This document shows positions 15,949 to 24,138 of a stretch of DNA of 64,000 bases, in pieces; position 1 is the stretch's first letter; each line of letters opens with the position of its first letter. A program made the translations under genes and the position numbers. Under the pieces are notes generated by a model, which ran no database searches, was not told where the DNA came from, and worked only from the letters and a program-made list of their open reading frames with translations. Location: the NCBI RefSeq assembly GCF_014196295.1, contig NZ_JACIDK010000002.1, forward strand, positions 761,768 through 825,767, written 5' to 3'. Source of the DNA: Phenylobacterium haematophilum (lineage in GTDB: Bacteria > Pseudomonadota > Alphaproteobacteria > Caulobacterales > Caulobacteraceae).

Positions 15949-16728
15949 CTACTTGTTCAGCCGACCCTCGGCGATCGCGCCGATCTCGAACGGGAACAGC
16001 ACGTCGCCGTCGGGGGCGTCGACGCTCTCGGCGATGTCGTCCGGTGCGATCGTCTTGACCAAGTGGCGCATGACGTTGATGCGGGCGACCTTCTTCTTGT
16101 CGGTCACGACGCAGGTCCAGGGCGCCATCGCCTGATGGGTGCGGGTCAGCATCGTGTCTCGCGCCGCGCTGTAGTCGGCCCACTTCTCCTGGGCCACGTC
16201 GTCCAGCGGACTGGTCTTCAGCGCCTTCAGCGGGTCTTCGCGGCGCGCCTTCAGCCGCTCGGCCTGTTCCTTCTGGCTGATGTCGAGCCAGATCTTCACC
16301 AGTTTCAGCCCGCTCTCGACCAGCATCTCCTCGAAGTGCGGGACGTCGCGCAGGAATATCTCCTGGTCGTGGTCGCTCGAGAAGCCCATGACCCGCTCGA
16401 CACCGGCGCGATTATACCAGGAGCGGTTGAAGATCACGACTTGGCCCGCCGACGGCAGATGCGGGACGTAGCGTTGAAAGTACCACTGACTGGATTCCAG
16501 CTCCGTGGGCTTGGGCAGCGCCACCACCCGGGTGGCGCGGATCGAAAGGTGCTCGGTGATCCGGCTGATCGTGCCGTCCTTGCCGGCCGCATCGCGCCCC
16601 TCGAAGATCACCAGCACCTTGTCGCCCGATTTCATCGCGTGCTGCTGGTAGCGCACCAGGGCCAGCTGCAACTTCGCGAGCTCGGCCTCGTACAGGTCGT
16701 CGTTGTTGTCGTTGTCTGACTTCGCCAT
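15949..16728 (-). CDS. polyphosphate kinase 2 (PPK2)
   Basis: A 259-residue single-domain PPK2. Walker A-like FEGRDAAGKDGTISR (about residue 43), the lid region with NRSWYNRAGVERVMGF, and RTHQAMAPWTCV near the C-terminus are all diagnostic. These enzymes transfer phosphate between polyphosphate and nucleotides; one-domain members act as GDP/ADP kinases using polyphosphate (class I) or AMP/ADP kinases (class II/III), not separable here. The ATG at 16728 is preferred to the in-frame frame opening at 16848, which overlaps the divergent rsmE gene. Cotranscribed with the YcaQ-like gene. Confidence 0.92.
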   Translation of the reverse strand: MAKSDNDNNDDLYEAELAKLQLALVRYQQHAMKSGDKVLVIFEGRDAAGKDGTISRITEHLSIRATRVVALPKPTELESSQWYFQRYVPHLPSAGQVVIFNRSWYNRAGVERVMGFSSDHDQEIFLRDVPHFEEMLVESGLKLVKIWLDISQKEQAERLKARREDPLKALKTSPLDDVAQEKWADYSAARDTMLTRTHQAMAPWTCVVTDKKKVARINVMRHLVKTIAPDDIAESVDAPDGDVLFPFEIGAIAEGRLNK

Positions 16729-16776
16729 GGATCGAAGCCTAGTCCTGAACCCGCACCCAGGGCTAGAACCCCGTGC

Positions 16777-17511
16777 ATGATCCGTCTTCACGTCGCCGCC
16801 GAGATCGCCCAGGACGTCGCCCTCGGGCTCGACCACGGCCAGAGCCACTACCTGACCTCGGTCATGCGCCGGGCGGTCGGCGACGAGGTGCTGGTCTTCA
16901 ATGGCCGCGACGGGGAGTGGCGCGCGACGATCGAGGTCGCCGGCAAGCGCGGCGTGATCCTGCGCCCGACGGTCCAGGAGCGACCCCAGGCGTTCGGGCC
17001 GGACCTCGACTTGGTCATCGCTCTGGTCAAGCGTTCGCGCGTCGAGACCATCGTGGAGAAGGCCGCCGAGCTCGGGGCCCGCCGCGTGCGGCTGGTGGTC
17101 ACCGAGCGGACCAACGCCGAGCGCACCCGCATCGACCGGCTGAGCGCGATCGCCGCCGAGGCCGCCGAGCAGACGGGCCGCCTGGACGTGCCGGAGATCG
17201 TCGAGCCGGTGAAGCTCGCCAAACTGATCGAGGGCTGGGACGCCTCGCGCCGGCTGCTGTTCTGCGACGAGGCCGGCGACGCCAAACCGGTGCTGGCGGC
17301 CCTCGACGGCGCGCCGCCGGCGCCCTGGGCGATCCTGATCGGGCCCGAAGGCGGCTTCTCGCCGGCCGAGCGCGAAGCCCTGCGGAACCTTCCTTACGCC
17401 ACGCCCGCTACCCTAGGGCCACGGATTCTGCGGGCCGACACCGCCGCCATCAGCGCGCTCACTCTTTGGCAAGCTGCTCAGGGCGATTGGCGTAGCCTTG
17501 AGGTTTCCTGA
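16777..17511 (+). CDS. rsmE: 16S rRNA m3U1498 methyltransferase (RsmE)
   Basis: A 244-residue SPOUT methyltransferase. The N-terminal PUA-like domain (HYLTSVMRRAVGDEVLVFNG) is followed by the trefoil-knot region with IALVKRSRVETIVEKAAELG, LIGPEGGFSPAER and LGPRILRADTAAISAL, matching RsmE, which methylates N3 of U1498 in 16S rRNA. The start codon is divergent from ppk2 with 48 bases between them. The last codons and stop lie inside a 20-base tandem duplication. Confidence 0.93.
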   Translation: MIRLHVAAEIAQDVALGLDHGQSHYLTSVMRRAVGDEVLVFNGRDGEWRATIEVAGKRGVILRPTVQERPQAFGPDLDLVIALVKRSRVETIVEKAAELGARRVRLVVTERTNAERTRIDRLSAIAAEAAEQTGRLDVPEIVEPVKLAKLIEGWDASRRLLFCDEAGDAKPVLAALDGAPPAPWAILIGPEGGFSPAEREALRNLPYATPATLGPRILRADTAAISALTLWQAAQGDWRSLEVS

Positions 17512-17531
17512 GGCGCCTTGAGGTTTCCTGA
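17495..17531. repeat. 20-bp tandem duplication over the rsmE stop codon
   Basis: The 17-mer GCCTTGAGGTTTCCTGA occurs at 17495-17511 and again at 17515-17531, spaced 20 bases. The first copy encodes the last residues and stop codon of RsmE; the second lies just after it. The pattern indicates a slip duplication that left the reading frame intact. Confidence 0.85.
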
Positions 17532-17549
17532 ATTGCGCCCACCTGTCTG

Positions 17550-17575
17550 AGCGGCGTAAAGATCGCGCCGCTTTT
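17550..17575 (+). terminator. intrinsic terminator after rsmE
   Basis: AGCGGCG (17550-17556), a 9-base loop and CGCCGCT (17566-17572) form a 7-bp stem, followed by TTT (a TTTT run at 17572-17575). It lies 40 bases after the rsmE stop and 27 bases before gshA, so it probably separates the two units. Confidence 0.6.
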
Positions 17576-17601
17576 GGCTGGATTGGGCTGGGGAGAACGA
17601 G

Positions 17602-18960
17602 ATGGCCGACGTCGTGACCGACGAGCGACCCCTCACGCTAGAGGACCTGGTCCGCTGGTTTGAAGCGGGCGAGAAGCCTGCCACCGCTTGGCGCGTGGGC
17701 GCCGAGCACGAGAAGTTCGTGTTCCGGCTGGGGACCGCCGAGCCGATTCCTTACGAAGGCCCGGCCGGCATCCAGGCCCTGCTCAACGGCCTCACCCGAT
17801 TCGGCTGGAAGGGCGTCTACGAGGGCGAAAACATCATCGCCCTGGAGCGCGGCATGGCCAATGTCAGCCTAGAGCCGGGCGGCCAGTTCGAACTCTCCGG
17901 CGCGCCGCTGGAGACCATGCACGAGATCTGCGAGGAAACCGGCCAGCACCTCACCGAGGTCAAGACGGTCGCCGACGAACTCGGCCTCGGCTTCCTCGGC
18001 CTCGGCTTCACGCCGATCTGGCGGCGGGACGAGATCCCGGCGATGCCCAAGGGCCGCTACAAGATCATGCGCGAGTACATGCCCAAGGTCGGCAAGCTCG
18101 GCCTCGACATGATGTTCCGCACCTGTACGGTCCAGGCCAACCTCGATTTCGGCTCGGAAGCCGACATGGTGGCCAAGTTCCGCACCAGCCTGGCGCTGCA
18201 GCCGATCGCCACCGCGCTGTTCGCCAATTCGCCGTTCATCGAGGGCAAGCCGTCAGGCTTCCTCTCGTCGCGCGCCAACGTCTGGACCGACACCGATCCC
18301 GACCGTACCGGCATGCTGGACTTCGTGTTCGCCGACGGCTTCGGCTACGAGACCTACGCCAACTACGCCCTGGACGTGCCGATGTACTTCGCCAAGCGCG
18401 ACGGCAAGTATGTCGACCTGGCCGGCAAGTCGTTCCGCAAGTTCATGGCCGGCGAACTGGCCGAGCTGCCCGGCGACCGCCCCAGCCTCAAGGACTGGGC
18501 CGACCACACCACCACCGCCTTCCCGGAAGTGCGCCTCAAGCAGTACCTGGAGATGCGCGGCGCCGATTCCGGCCCGTGGAGCCGCCTGTGCGCTCTGCCG
18601 GCGCTCTGGGCGGGGATCTTCTACGACCAGGCCGCGCTCGCCGCCGCCTGGGACCTTTGCAAGGACTGGCAGGTCGAGGACCACGAGCGCCTGCGTGCCG
18701 ACGTCGCGCGCCTCGGCCTCAAGGCGCAGGTCAACGGCCGCAGCGTCCAGGACGTGGCCAAGGACATGGTCGCCATCGCCAAGCAGGGACTGAAGAACCG
18801 CAACCGGCTTAGCGCCGGGATGGTCGACGAGAGCGGCTACCTCGCCGAGCTTGAGGACATCGCCGAAAGCGGGATCACCCCCGCCGAGCGTCTGCTCGAG
18901 CTCTACAACGGCCCCTGGAAGGGCGACGTGCGCCGGGTGTTCGAAGACTTCGCCTACTGA
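17602..18960 (+). CDS. gshA: glutamate-cysteine ligase (plant/alphaproteobacterial type)
   Basis: A 452-residue GCS2/EgtA-family ligase that makes gamma-glutamylcysteine, the first step of glutathione synthesis. Landmarks are WRVGAEHEKFVFR (about residue 32), MANVSLEPGGQFELSG (about residue 90), MFRTCTVQANLDF (about 170) and LFANSPFIEGKPSG (about 205). The plant-like subtype has redox-regulated homologues, but I did not identify the paired regulatory cysteines. The ATG follows GGGGAGAACGAG. The GFA-family gene begins two bases after the stop, giving a tight operon of glutathione supply plus a putative glutathione-dependent enzyme. Confidence 0.94.
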   Translation: MADVVTDERPLTLEDLVRWFEAGEKPATAWRVGAEHEKFVFRLGTAEPIPYEGPAGIQALLNGLTRFGWKGVYEGENIIALERGMANVSLEPGGQFELSGAPLETMHEICEETGQHLTEVKTVADELGLGFLGLGFTPIWRRDEIPAMPKGRYKIMREYMPKVGKLGLDMMFRTCTVQANLDFGSEADMVAKFRTSLALQPIATALFANSPFIEGKPSGFLSSRANVWTDTDPDRTGMLDFVFADGFGYETYANYALDVPMYFAKRDGKYVDLAGKSFRKFMAGELAELPGDRPSLKDWADHTTTAFPEVRLKQYLEMRGADSGPWSRLCALPALWAGIFYDQAALAAAWDLCKDWQVEDHERLRADVARLGLKAQVNGRSVQDVAKDMVAIAKQGLKNRNRLSAGMVDESGYLAELEDIAESGITPAERLLELYNGPWKGDVRRVFEDFAY

Positions 18961-18962
18961 CC

Positions 18963-19349
18963 ATGCTGGCGGGCTCGTGCCACTGCGGGGCCGTGCGCTT
19001 CCAGGTCGAGGCGGAGATCACCGAACTCACCAGCTGCGACTGCTCGCTGTGCGTGAAGAAGAACGCCGTCATGGCCAAGGTGCATGAGAGCGCCCTGAAC
19101 ATCACGGCTGGCGAGGAGCACCTGTCGCTCTATCGCTGGAACACCGGCGTCGCGCGCCACTATTTCTGCAGCCGCTGCGGGATCTACACCTTCCACCGCA
19201 AGCGCGCTGCGCCCGACCATTTCGGGATCAACGTCTTCTGCCTGGACGGTTTCGATCCGAGCACGATCCCGGTCCGAGCCACCGAAGGCGTCTGCATGTC
19301 GTTGGAGGATCCCGACGCGCGGCCGGAATGGCCCGGACCGCGCGTCTGA
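18963..19349 (+). CDS. GFA-family (glutathione-dependent formaldehyde-activating-like) protein
   Basis: A 128-residue CENP-V/GFA domain protein with the zinc cysteines in GSCHCGAV, TSCDCSLC and YFCSRCGIYTFHR. The founding enzyme Gfa was proposed to condense formaldehyde with glutathione, though that role is disputed and most members are unstudied. It is two bases downstream of gshA, so it is coexpressed with glutathione synthesis. The zinc site and family are visible; the reaction is inferred. Confidence 0.88.
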   Translation: MLAGSCHCGAVRFQVEAEITELTSCDCSLCVKKNAVMAKVHESALNITAGEEHLSLYRWNTGVARHYFCSRCGIYTFHRKRAAPDHFGINVFCLDGFDPSTIPVRATEGVCMSLEDPDARPEWPGPRV

Positions 19350-19355
19350 GGCGGC

Positions 19356-19844
19356 CTAGCCCTCGGGGGACGGCGAAGTGACGTTCGGCGGCCAATGGTC
19401 GCGCTGGCTCGCGCCCGAGCCGCTGTCGGTATGCTGGACGATCTCGTCCACTGCGGCATGCGGATGCTTGCGATCGACAAGCGCGTCCTCGACCGCGTAG
19501 ACCTCGACCTTGTCCGGATAGAAGGCCAGCCGGCCGCGGATCGCGTCCATCGTCGGATACGGCTCTTCGTAGGTCCAGACAGCGTTCTCGGCGAACCGAC
19601 CGTCCATGAGGATCGTGTAATAGGCCGCGTCGCCCTTGTACGGACAATGGGTTTGGCGGTCGGTGCGGGAGAAGTATTCCATTGAGACATCGGCGCGTGG
19701 GAAGTACGCGACCGGCGCATAGCTGGCCTCGGTCAGGATCAGGACGTCGCCGCTGTCGGCGATCACGTGGTCGCCGTACATGACGCGCCACCGGGTCTTG
19801 GCCGGGGTGATCTCGATGGGATGGTCGGGGCCGGGGGTCAGCAT
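19356..19844 (-). CDS. DUF427 domain protein
   Basis: A 162-residue protein of the DUF427 family: VMYGDHVIADSGDVLIL and the VAYFPRADVSMEYF and CPYKGDAAYY blocks are characteristic, with WTYEEPYP and the final IRGRLAFYP. Members are small beta-rich (Mog1-like) proteins of unknown function. The ATG at 19844 follows AAGGAGGAGC and is preferred to the much longer open frame. It converges on the GFA gene after six bases and is divergent from the POT transporter. Confidence 0.85.
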   Translation of the reverse strand: MLTPGPDHPIEITPAKTRWRVMYGDHVIADSGDVLILTEASYAPVAYFPRADVSMEYFSRTDRQTHCPYKGDAAYYTILMDGRFAENAVWTYEEPYPTMDAIRGRLAFYPDKVEVYAVEDALVDRKHPHAAVDEIVQHTDSGSGASQRDHWPPNVTSPSPEG

Positions 19845-20034
19845 AGGGACGCTCCTCCTTCTTGAAGATGCAACGCTCAAGGTGGCGTGCAGGCTCCCCC
19901 ATTGCCAAGCTTCAGGCGCCCGATTGCTTGTGCTCGACCCGGCCGCGTGATCTTCTCCCGCCAAATTAGCCGGCGGGGGCGAAAACGACCCCCTTCTACG
20001 AGCCGGCAGTCCAAGGAATCGGAACACCGCCCTC

Positions 20035-21876
20035 ATGAACATCGTAATCCTTTTGGGGATCGTCATTACGTTGGCGACCGGGATCCCCGTCCTCATGCAG
20101 TTGCTGAAACAGCATCCGCGAGGGCTGATCATCCTGTTCTTCGCCGAGATGTGGGAGCGGTTCTCCTACTACGGGATGCGCGGCATCCTGATCTTCTTCC
20201 TGACGCAGCATCTGCTCTTCGACGACGCCACCGCCGGGGCGCAATACGGCTCCTACACCAGCCTGGTCTACCTGCTGCCTCTGATCGGCGGCCTGCTTGC
20301 CGACCGCTACCTCGGCACCCGTAAGGCGGTGGCCTTCGGCGCCCTGCTGCTCGTGGCCGGCCACCTGACCATGGCGGTCGAGGGCAAGCCCGCGACCCAG
20401 CAGCTCATCTACGGCGGCCAGAAGTACGAGGTCGTCGCCGAGGGGCGGATGGAATCGCGGACCGTCAAGCTGATGGTCGGCGACAAAACCTATGACTTCG
20501 GTCCCGCCGAGGGCGGCGGCCTGGAGATCAAGGGCCTGCAGGCCGGCGGCCCGCTGCCCAGCGTCCTGCCCAAGGACAGCTACACCATGGAGAAGCAGGT
20601 CGATCCGCTGGGCAAGAATGCGTTCTACCTGGCGGTTTCGCTGATCATCATGGGCGTCGGCTTCCTCAAGCCTAACATCTCGACCATCGTCGGTCAGCTC
20701 TATCCTCAGGGCGACCCGCGCCGGGATTCCGGCTTCACCCTCTACTACTACGGCATCAACCTTGGCGCCTTCTGGGCCTCAGTGCTCTGCGGTCTGCTCG
20801 GCCAGACCGTCGGCTGGTGGGCGGGCTTCGGCCTCGCCGGCGTCGGCATGGCGCTGGGCTGGGTCGTCTTCGTGTTCGGCAAGCCGCTGCTGCAGGGCAA
20901 GGGCGAGCCGCCGAACCTCGAGCTGCTGAAGGCTCCCATCGCCGGTCCGATCAACCGCGAATGGCTGATCTACATCCTCGCCATCCTCGGCGTCGCCCCG
21001 ATCTGGCTGCTGGTTCAGAGCAACCAGCTGGTCGGCTGGGCGCTGGGCGTCTCGACGATCCTGGCGCTGGCGTTCATCGCCTACTTCCTGGTCGTGAAGT
21101 GCGGCAAGATCGAGCGCGAGCGGATGATGCTGGCGCTGGTGCTGATCTTCGGCTCGGTGGTGTTCTTTACCCTGTTCGAACAGGCCGGAACCTCGCTCAA
21201 CCTGTTCGCCGCTCGTAACGTCGACCTGATGGGCATTTCCGCGGCCCAGACTCAGTCGTTCAACGCCGGCTTCATCCTGATCTTCGCCCCGATCTTCGCG
21301 GCGATGTGGGCCTGGCTCGGCGCCCGCGGCCGTGATCCAAACCCGACGCTGAAGTTCGGCTTCGGCCTGCTGCAGGTCGGCCTCGGCTTCCTGGTGGTGG
21401 TCTGGGCCCAGGGCCTGGCCGACGACAACTACCGCCTGCCGCTGATCATGCTGGCCCTGCTCTACATGCTGCACACCACCGGCGAGCTCTTCCTGTCGCC
21501 GGTCGGCCTCTCGGAGATCACCAAGCTCTCGGTGGCCTCGGTGGTTTCGTTCATGATGGCCGTGTGGTTCCTGTCCTCCTCGATCGCCCAGTACGTCGGC
21601 GGCATCATCGCCGGCGCCATGGGGACCGAAACGTTGGGCGGCCAGGTGCTGGATCCCGCCGCGGCGCTTGCCACCTCGATGGACGGTTTCAACAAGCTCG
21701 GCTGGGCCGGCGTCGGCGTCGGCGTGGTGTTCGTGGTGCTGAGCTTCTTCATCAAGCACTGGGCTCACGGCGCCAACGATCCGGCCCATGCCCAGCCGGA
21801 GCCGATCGCCCCGGTGCTGGACGGCGAGCGCCAGGCCGTCAGCCCGGCCGCGATCCGGGCGGACCGCGAAAACTGA
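20035..21876 (+). CDS. POT/PTR-family proton-coupled peptide transporter
   Basis: A 613-residue MFS transporter of the POT (SLC15) family. The signature FFAEMWERFSYYGMRGIL (ExxERFxYYG, about residue 36) supplies the proton-coupling residues. About fourteen membrane helices are expected. Residues roughly 120-195 form a large hydrophilic insertion between helices (from GKPATQQLIYGGQ to PSVLPKDSYTME), longer than in most bacterial POTs. It would import di- and tripeptides through the inner membrane. A bidirectional terminator follows the stop. Confidence 0.92.
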   Translation: MNIVILLGIVITLATGIPVLMQLLKQHPRGLIILFFAEMWERFSYYGMRGILIFFLTQHLLFDDATAGAQYGSYTSLVYLLPLIGGLLADRYLGTRKAVAFGALLLVAGHLTMAVEGKPATQQLIYGGQKYEVVAEGRMESRTVKLMVGDKTYDFGPAEGGGLEIKGLQAGGPLPSVLPKDSYTMEKQVDPLGKNAFYLAVSLIIMGVGFLKPNISTIVGQLYPQGDPRRDSGFTLYYYGINLGAFWASVLCGLLGQTVGWWAGFGLAGVGMALGWVVFVFGKPLLQGKGEPPNLELLKAPIAGPINREWLIYILAILGVAPIWLLVQSNQLVGWALGVSTILALAFIAYFLVVKCGKIERERMMLALVLIFGSVVFFTLFEQAGTSLNLFAARNVDLMGISAAQTQSFNAGFILIFAPIFAAMWAWLGARGRDPNPTLKFGFGLLQVGLGFLVVVWAQGLADDNYRLPLIMLALLYMLHTTGELFLSPVGLSEITKLSVASVVSFMMAVWFLSSSIAQYVGGIIAGAMGTETLGGQVLDPAAALATSMDGFNKLGWAGVGVGVVFVVLSFFIKHWAHGANDPAHAQPEPIAPVLDGERQAVSPAAIRADREN

Positions 21877-21902
21877 TCGCGGCCCGCATCGGACATGAAA
21901 AC

Positions 21903-21935
21903 GGGCCGGACGCAGCGATGCGTCCGGCCCTTCTT
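21903..21935. terminator. bidirectional intrinsic terminator
   Basis: GGGCCGGACGCA (21903-21914), tetraloop GCGA and TGCGTCCGGCCC (21919-21930) form a perfect 12-bp stem. On the plus strand it is followed by TTCTT; on the minus strand by GTTTTC. It sits between the convergent POT transporter and TonB-dependent receptor genes, so it can serve both. Confidence 0.9.
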
Positions 21936-21948
21936 CGTTGCAGCGGCG

Positions 21949-24006
21949 TCAGGCGCCGAAGGTCTTGCGGATGCGGACGTAGTACATCCGCCCGAATTCC
22001 AGCTTGCGGTCGTCAGTGAACGCCACTTGGCTCGATCCACGCGGGCCCTCATAGACCGTGCGCGTGCGGCGCAGGCCCCGCTCGGTGATGTTGGGCAGCT
22101 CGAAGCGGACGATGATGTCCGGACGCACCCGCCATTCGGCGAAGGGACGGACGAAGGTCCCCAGCTTGAAGGTCGAGACCTCGTTGAACCGGTAGCTGGT
22201 CTCGCGCCAGCCGCCATAGACGTCGACGCCCCAGGTCGTGCGCCACTGCGGCAGATCCTGCGAGAAGGTCGCTTCCCATTCCACGGGCCGCAGCTTGGAG
22301 ATCTCGCGGCTTTCACCTGTCGTCGGATCGATGACCTCCGAGCGCCGCCACGTCGCCTCGCCCTTGAGCTGGGCCCCCGACAGGCCGAATCGGCCGAGCG
22401 GTGCGGTCAGGTTCAGCACAAGCTCGTCCTTGGTCCCGTCGCCGATGTTGGCCGGAGAGTCGAAGATCCCGACCTCGGTGATGACCGGGGCGCGGTCGAT
22501 CGCGTCGGTGAGTTCTGATCGCCGCAGGGTCACGCCGACCACACCGTCCTTCCAGAACCGCTGCTCGACTGCGATCTCGCTGACCCAGGCCTGTTCGGGA
22601 TCAAGGTCGGGATTGCCGGCGGTGACCACCCCGGTGTTCAGCGACGAATCGGCCACGAAGTCGTCGAACGACAACTGCCCGACCACGCGCTCGAAGCGCA
22701 GGCGGACCTGCGTGGCCTCAGTCGGCGCCCAGGTCGCGGCCAATCGCGGCTTAAGGAAGTTCAGGCTCTTCTCCAACGCCACGTCGCCGGACGAGGAGAT
22801 CGACGAGGCCTCGTAACGCAGGCCGCCTTCGAGCGTCCATTTGCTGGTCGGCCGCCAGACGCTCTTGGCGAAAACCTCGCCACGGGTTTCCTCGACGACG
22901 ACGTCGGCGGCGGGCAGCAGGACCGGCGCGCCGCCGACGGTGAGCCGGGTTTGGCTTTCCAGCCTATTGAAGGCGCCTTCGCCGCCGGCCTCGAACGACA
23001 GAGTCTCGCTCGCCCGGTAGGACAGCACGCCTCGGCCGATCGTCTCGCTGCCGTCTCGCTGCAGGTTGAAGCGGTCCTCCTCCGCCGCCTCGACATAGAT
23101 CGACGAGATATCGCGATCGCGGGTCTGGCGCAGGCCGATCAGGTCCAGGGTCGCACGCGGGCCGAGATCACGGGTGAAGCGCAGGCCAAGTTCGGTCTCG
23201 TAGGTGTGGTTGATGTCGTCGGTCGTCGCCAGGCCCGGCTCAGGCAGGATGAAGACGTTGTCTTCCTTGAACTTGTATTTCTCCCAGAACTGCCGCCCGT
23301 TGACGCGCAACTTGCCGCCCAGGACCGGCTGCTCGTAGGCCCCGGTCAGGGTTTGGTTGCCGATGCCGCCGGTGGAGTCGATCTGGCTGACGCGGAGGGG
23401 GCGGCCATCAGGGCCGATGACCACGCCAGGTCCGAAGTCGCCGCCGTCATCGGCCCCGAAGCCATAGCGGGCCGAGCCTTCCCAGTTGCGGCCGTCCTTT
23501 CCGCCCGACAACTCCAGGCGGAAGCCGTGCAAGTTGCGGCCGTCATAGATGTGGTTGTTTGCGACCGCGACCAGACCCTGCAGGCCGCCGCCCGGCTTGC
23601 GGATCACGTTGGCGATCACCGTACGGCCCTGCATGTCGATGCCGGGCGCGCCGCCACGGATCAGGTCGATGCGCTCGATCTGGGCGGCCGGGACGCGGCG
23701 CAGCAGTTCGTCGAGCGGGTCGGTCTTGGTGGTCGGGCGCTGGCCGTCGATCAGCGCGTTGCCGCCGCCGCCCTCGAAGCCGCGAATCTTGTCGCCGGTG
23801 TCGAGCGTGAATCCCGGCAGCCGCAGGAGCATCTCCCAGGCGTTGGCCGCCTGGCTGTCGGCGAAGAAGGCGGCGGGATAGCTGATCACCCCTTCGGTCG
23901 CAGCGGCCGGCGTCGCTGCGACCGGCGGTGAAGACTGTGTGGATATCCCCGCGGCCGCCTCGGGCGCGGCGAGGGCGAATGCGGAGGCCAAGGCCGGCGC
24001 GATCAT
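21949..24006 (-). CDS. TonB-dependent outer-membrane receptor
   Basis: A 685-residue receptor with a signal peptide (MIAPALASAFALAAPEAAAG), a plug domain (LLRLPGFTLDTGDKIRGFEG, ALIDGQRPTTK, AAQIERIDLIRGGAPGIDM) and a beta-barrel rich in alternating aromatic strands, including FDDFVADSSLNTGVVTAGNPDLDPE (a conserved barrel block). A typical TonB box is not obvious. The last residues (RIRKTFGA) do not end in Phe, unlike many porins. The ATG at 24006 has a GGGGAG nine bases ahead and starts the signal peptide; a start at 24063 is the alternative. The ligand is unknown. Confidence 0.88.
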   Translation of the reverse strand: MIAPALASAFALAAPEAAAGISTQSSPPVAATPAAATEGVISYPAAFFADSQAANAWEMLLRLPGFTLDTGDKIRGFEGGGGNALIDGQRPTTKTDPLDELLRRVPAAQIERIDLIRGGAPGIDMQGRTVIANVIRKPGGGLQGLVAVANNHIYDGRNLHGFRLELSGGKDGRNWEGSARYGFGADDGGDFGPGVVIGPDGRPLRVSQIDSTGGIGNQTLTGAYEQPVLGGKLRVNGRQFWEKYKFKEDNVFILPEPGLATTDDINHTYETELGLRFTRDLGPRATLDLIGLRQTRDRDISSIYVEAAEEDRFNLQRDGSETIGRGVLSYRASETLSFEAGGEGAFNRLESQTRLTVGGAPVLLPAADVVVEETRGEVFAKSVWRPTSKWTLEGGLRYEASSISSSGDVALEKSLNFLKPRLAATWAPTEATQVRLRFERVVGQLSFDDFVADSSLNTGVVTAGNPDLDPEQAWVSEIAVEQRFWKDGVVGVTLRRSELTDAIDRAPVITEVGIFDSPANIGDGTKDELVLNLTAPLGRFGLSGAQLKGEATWRRSEVIDPTTGESREISKLRPVEWEATFSQDLPQWRTTWGVDVYGGWRETSYRFNEVSTFKLGTFVRPFAEWRVRPDIIVRFELPNITERGLRRTRTVYEGPRGSSQVAFTDDRKLEFGRMYYVRIRKTFGA

Positions 24007-24061
24007 GTAGCAAAGCTCCCCAAAGACACAGGCAGGTGACCTGCGCCTCTGGGTGCGCGCC

Positions 24062-24123
24062 AATTAAATCCAGGAAAGGTGGATTAAATTCCCGAAAGAT
24101 TTCCGATGATTACGAGCTCGTAA
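24062..24123. repeat. intergenic repeats between tldD and the TonB receptor
   Basis: The 132-base gap holds an imperfect inverted repeat (AATTAAATCC at 24062-24071 and GGATTAAATT at 24081-24090, one mismatch) and a 14-bp perfect palindrome, TTACGAGCTCGTAA (24110-24123). ATTAAAT is also present as a direct repeat 21 bases apart. The AT-rich elements lie upstream of the receptor gene and are candidate promoter or operator sequences; no regulator can be named. Confidence 0.55.
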
Positions 24124-24138
24124 CCATCCGGGCCTTTG

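Noticed and set aside
24062..24090. Fur-box interpretation of the AT-rich repeat before the TonB receptor
   Set aside because: The repeat lacks the GATAATGATAATC-like consensus; listed only as an unassigned repeat.
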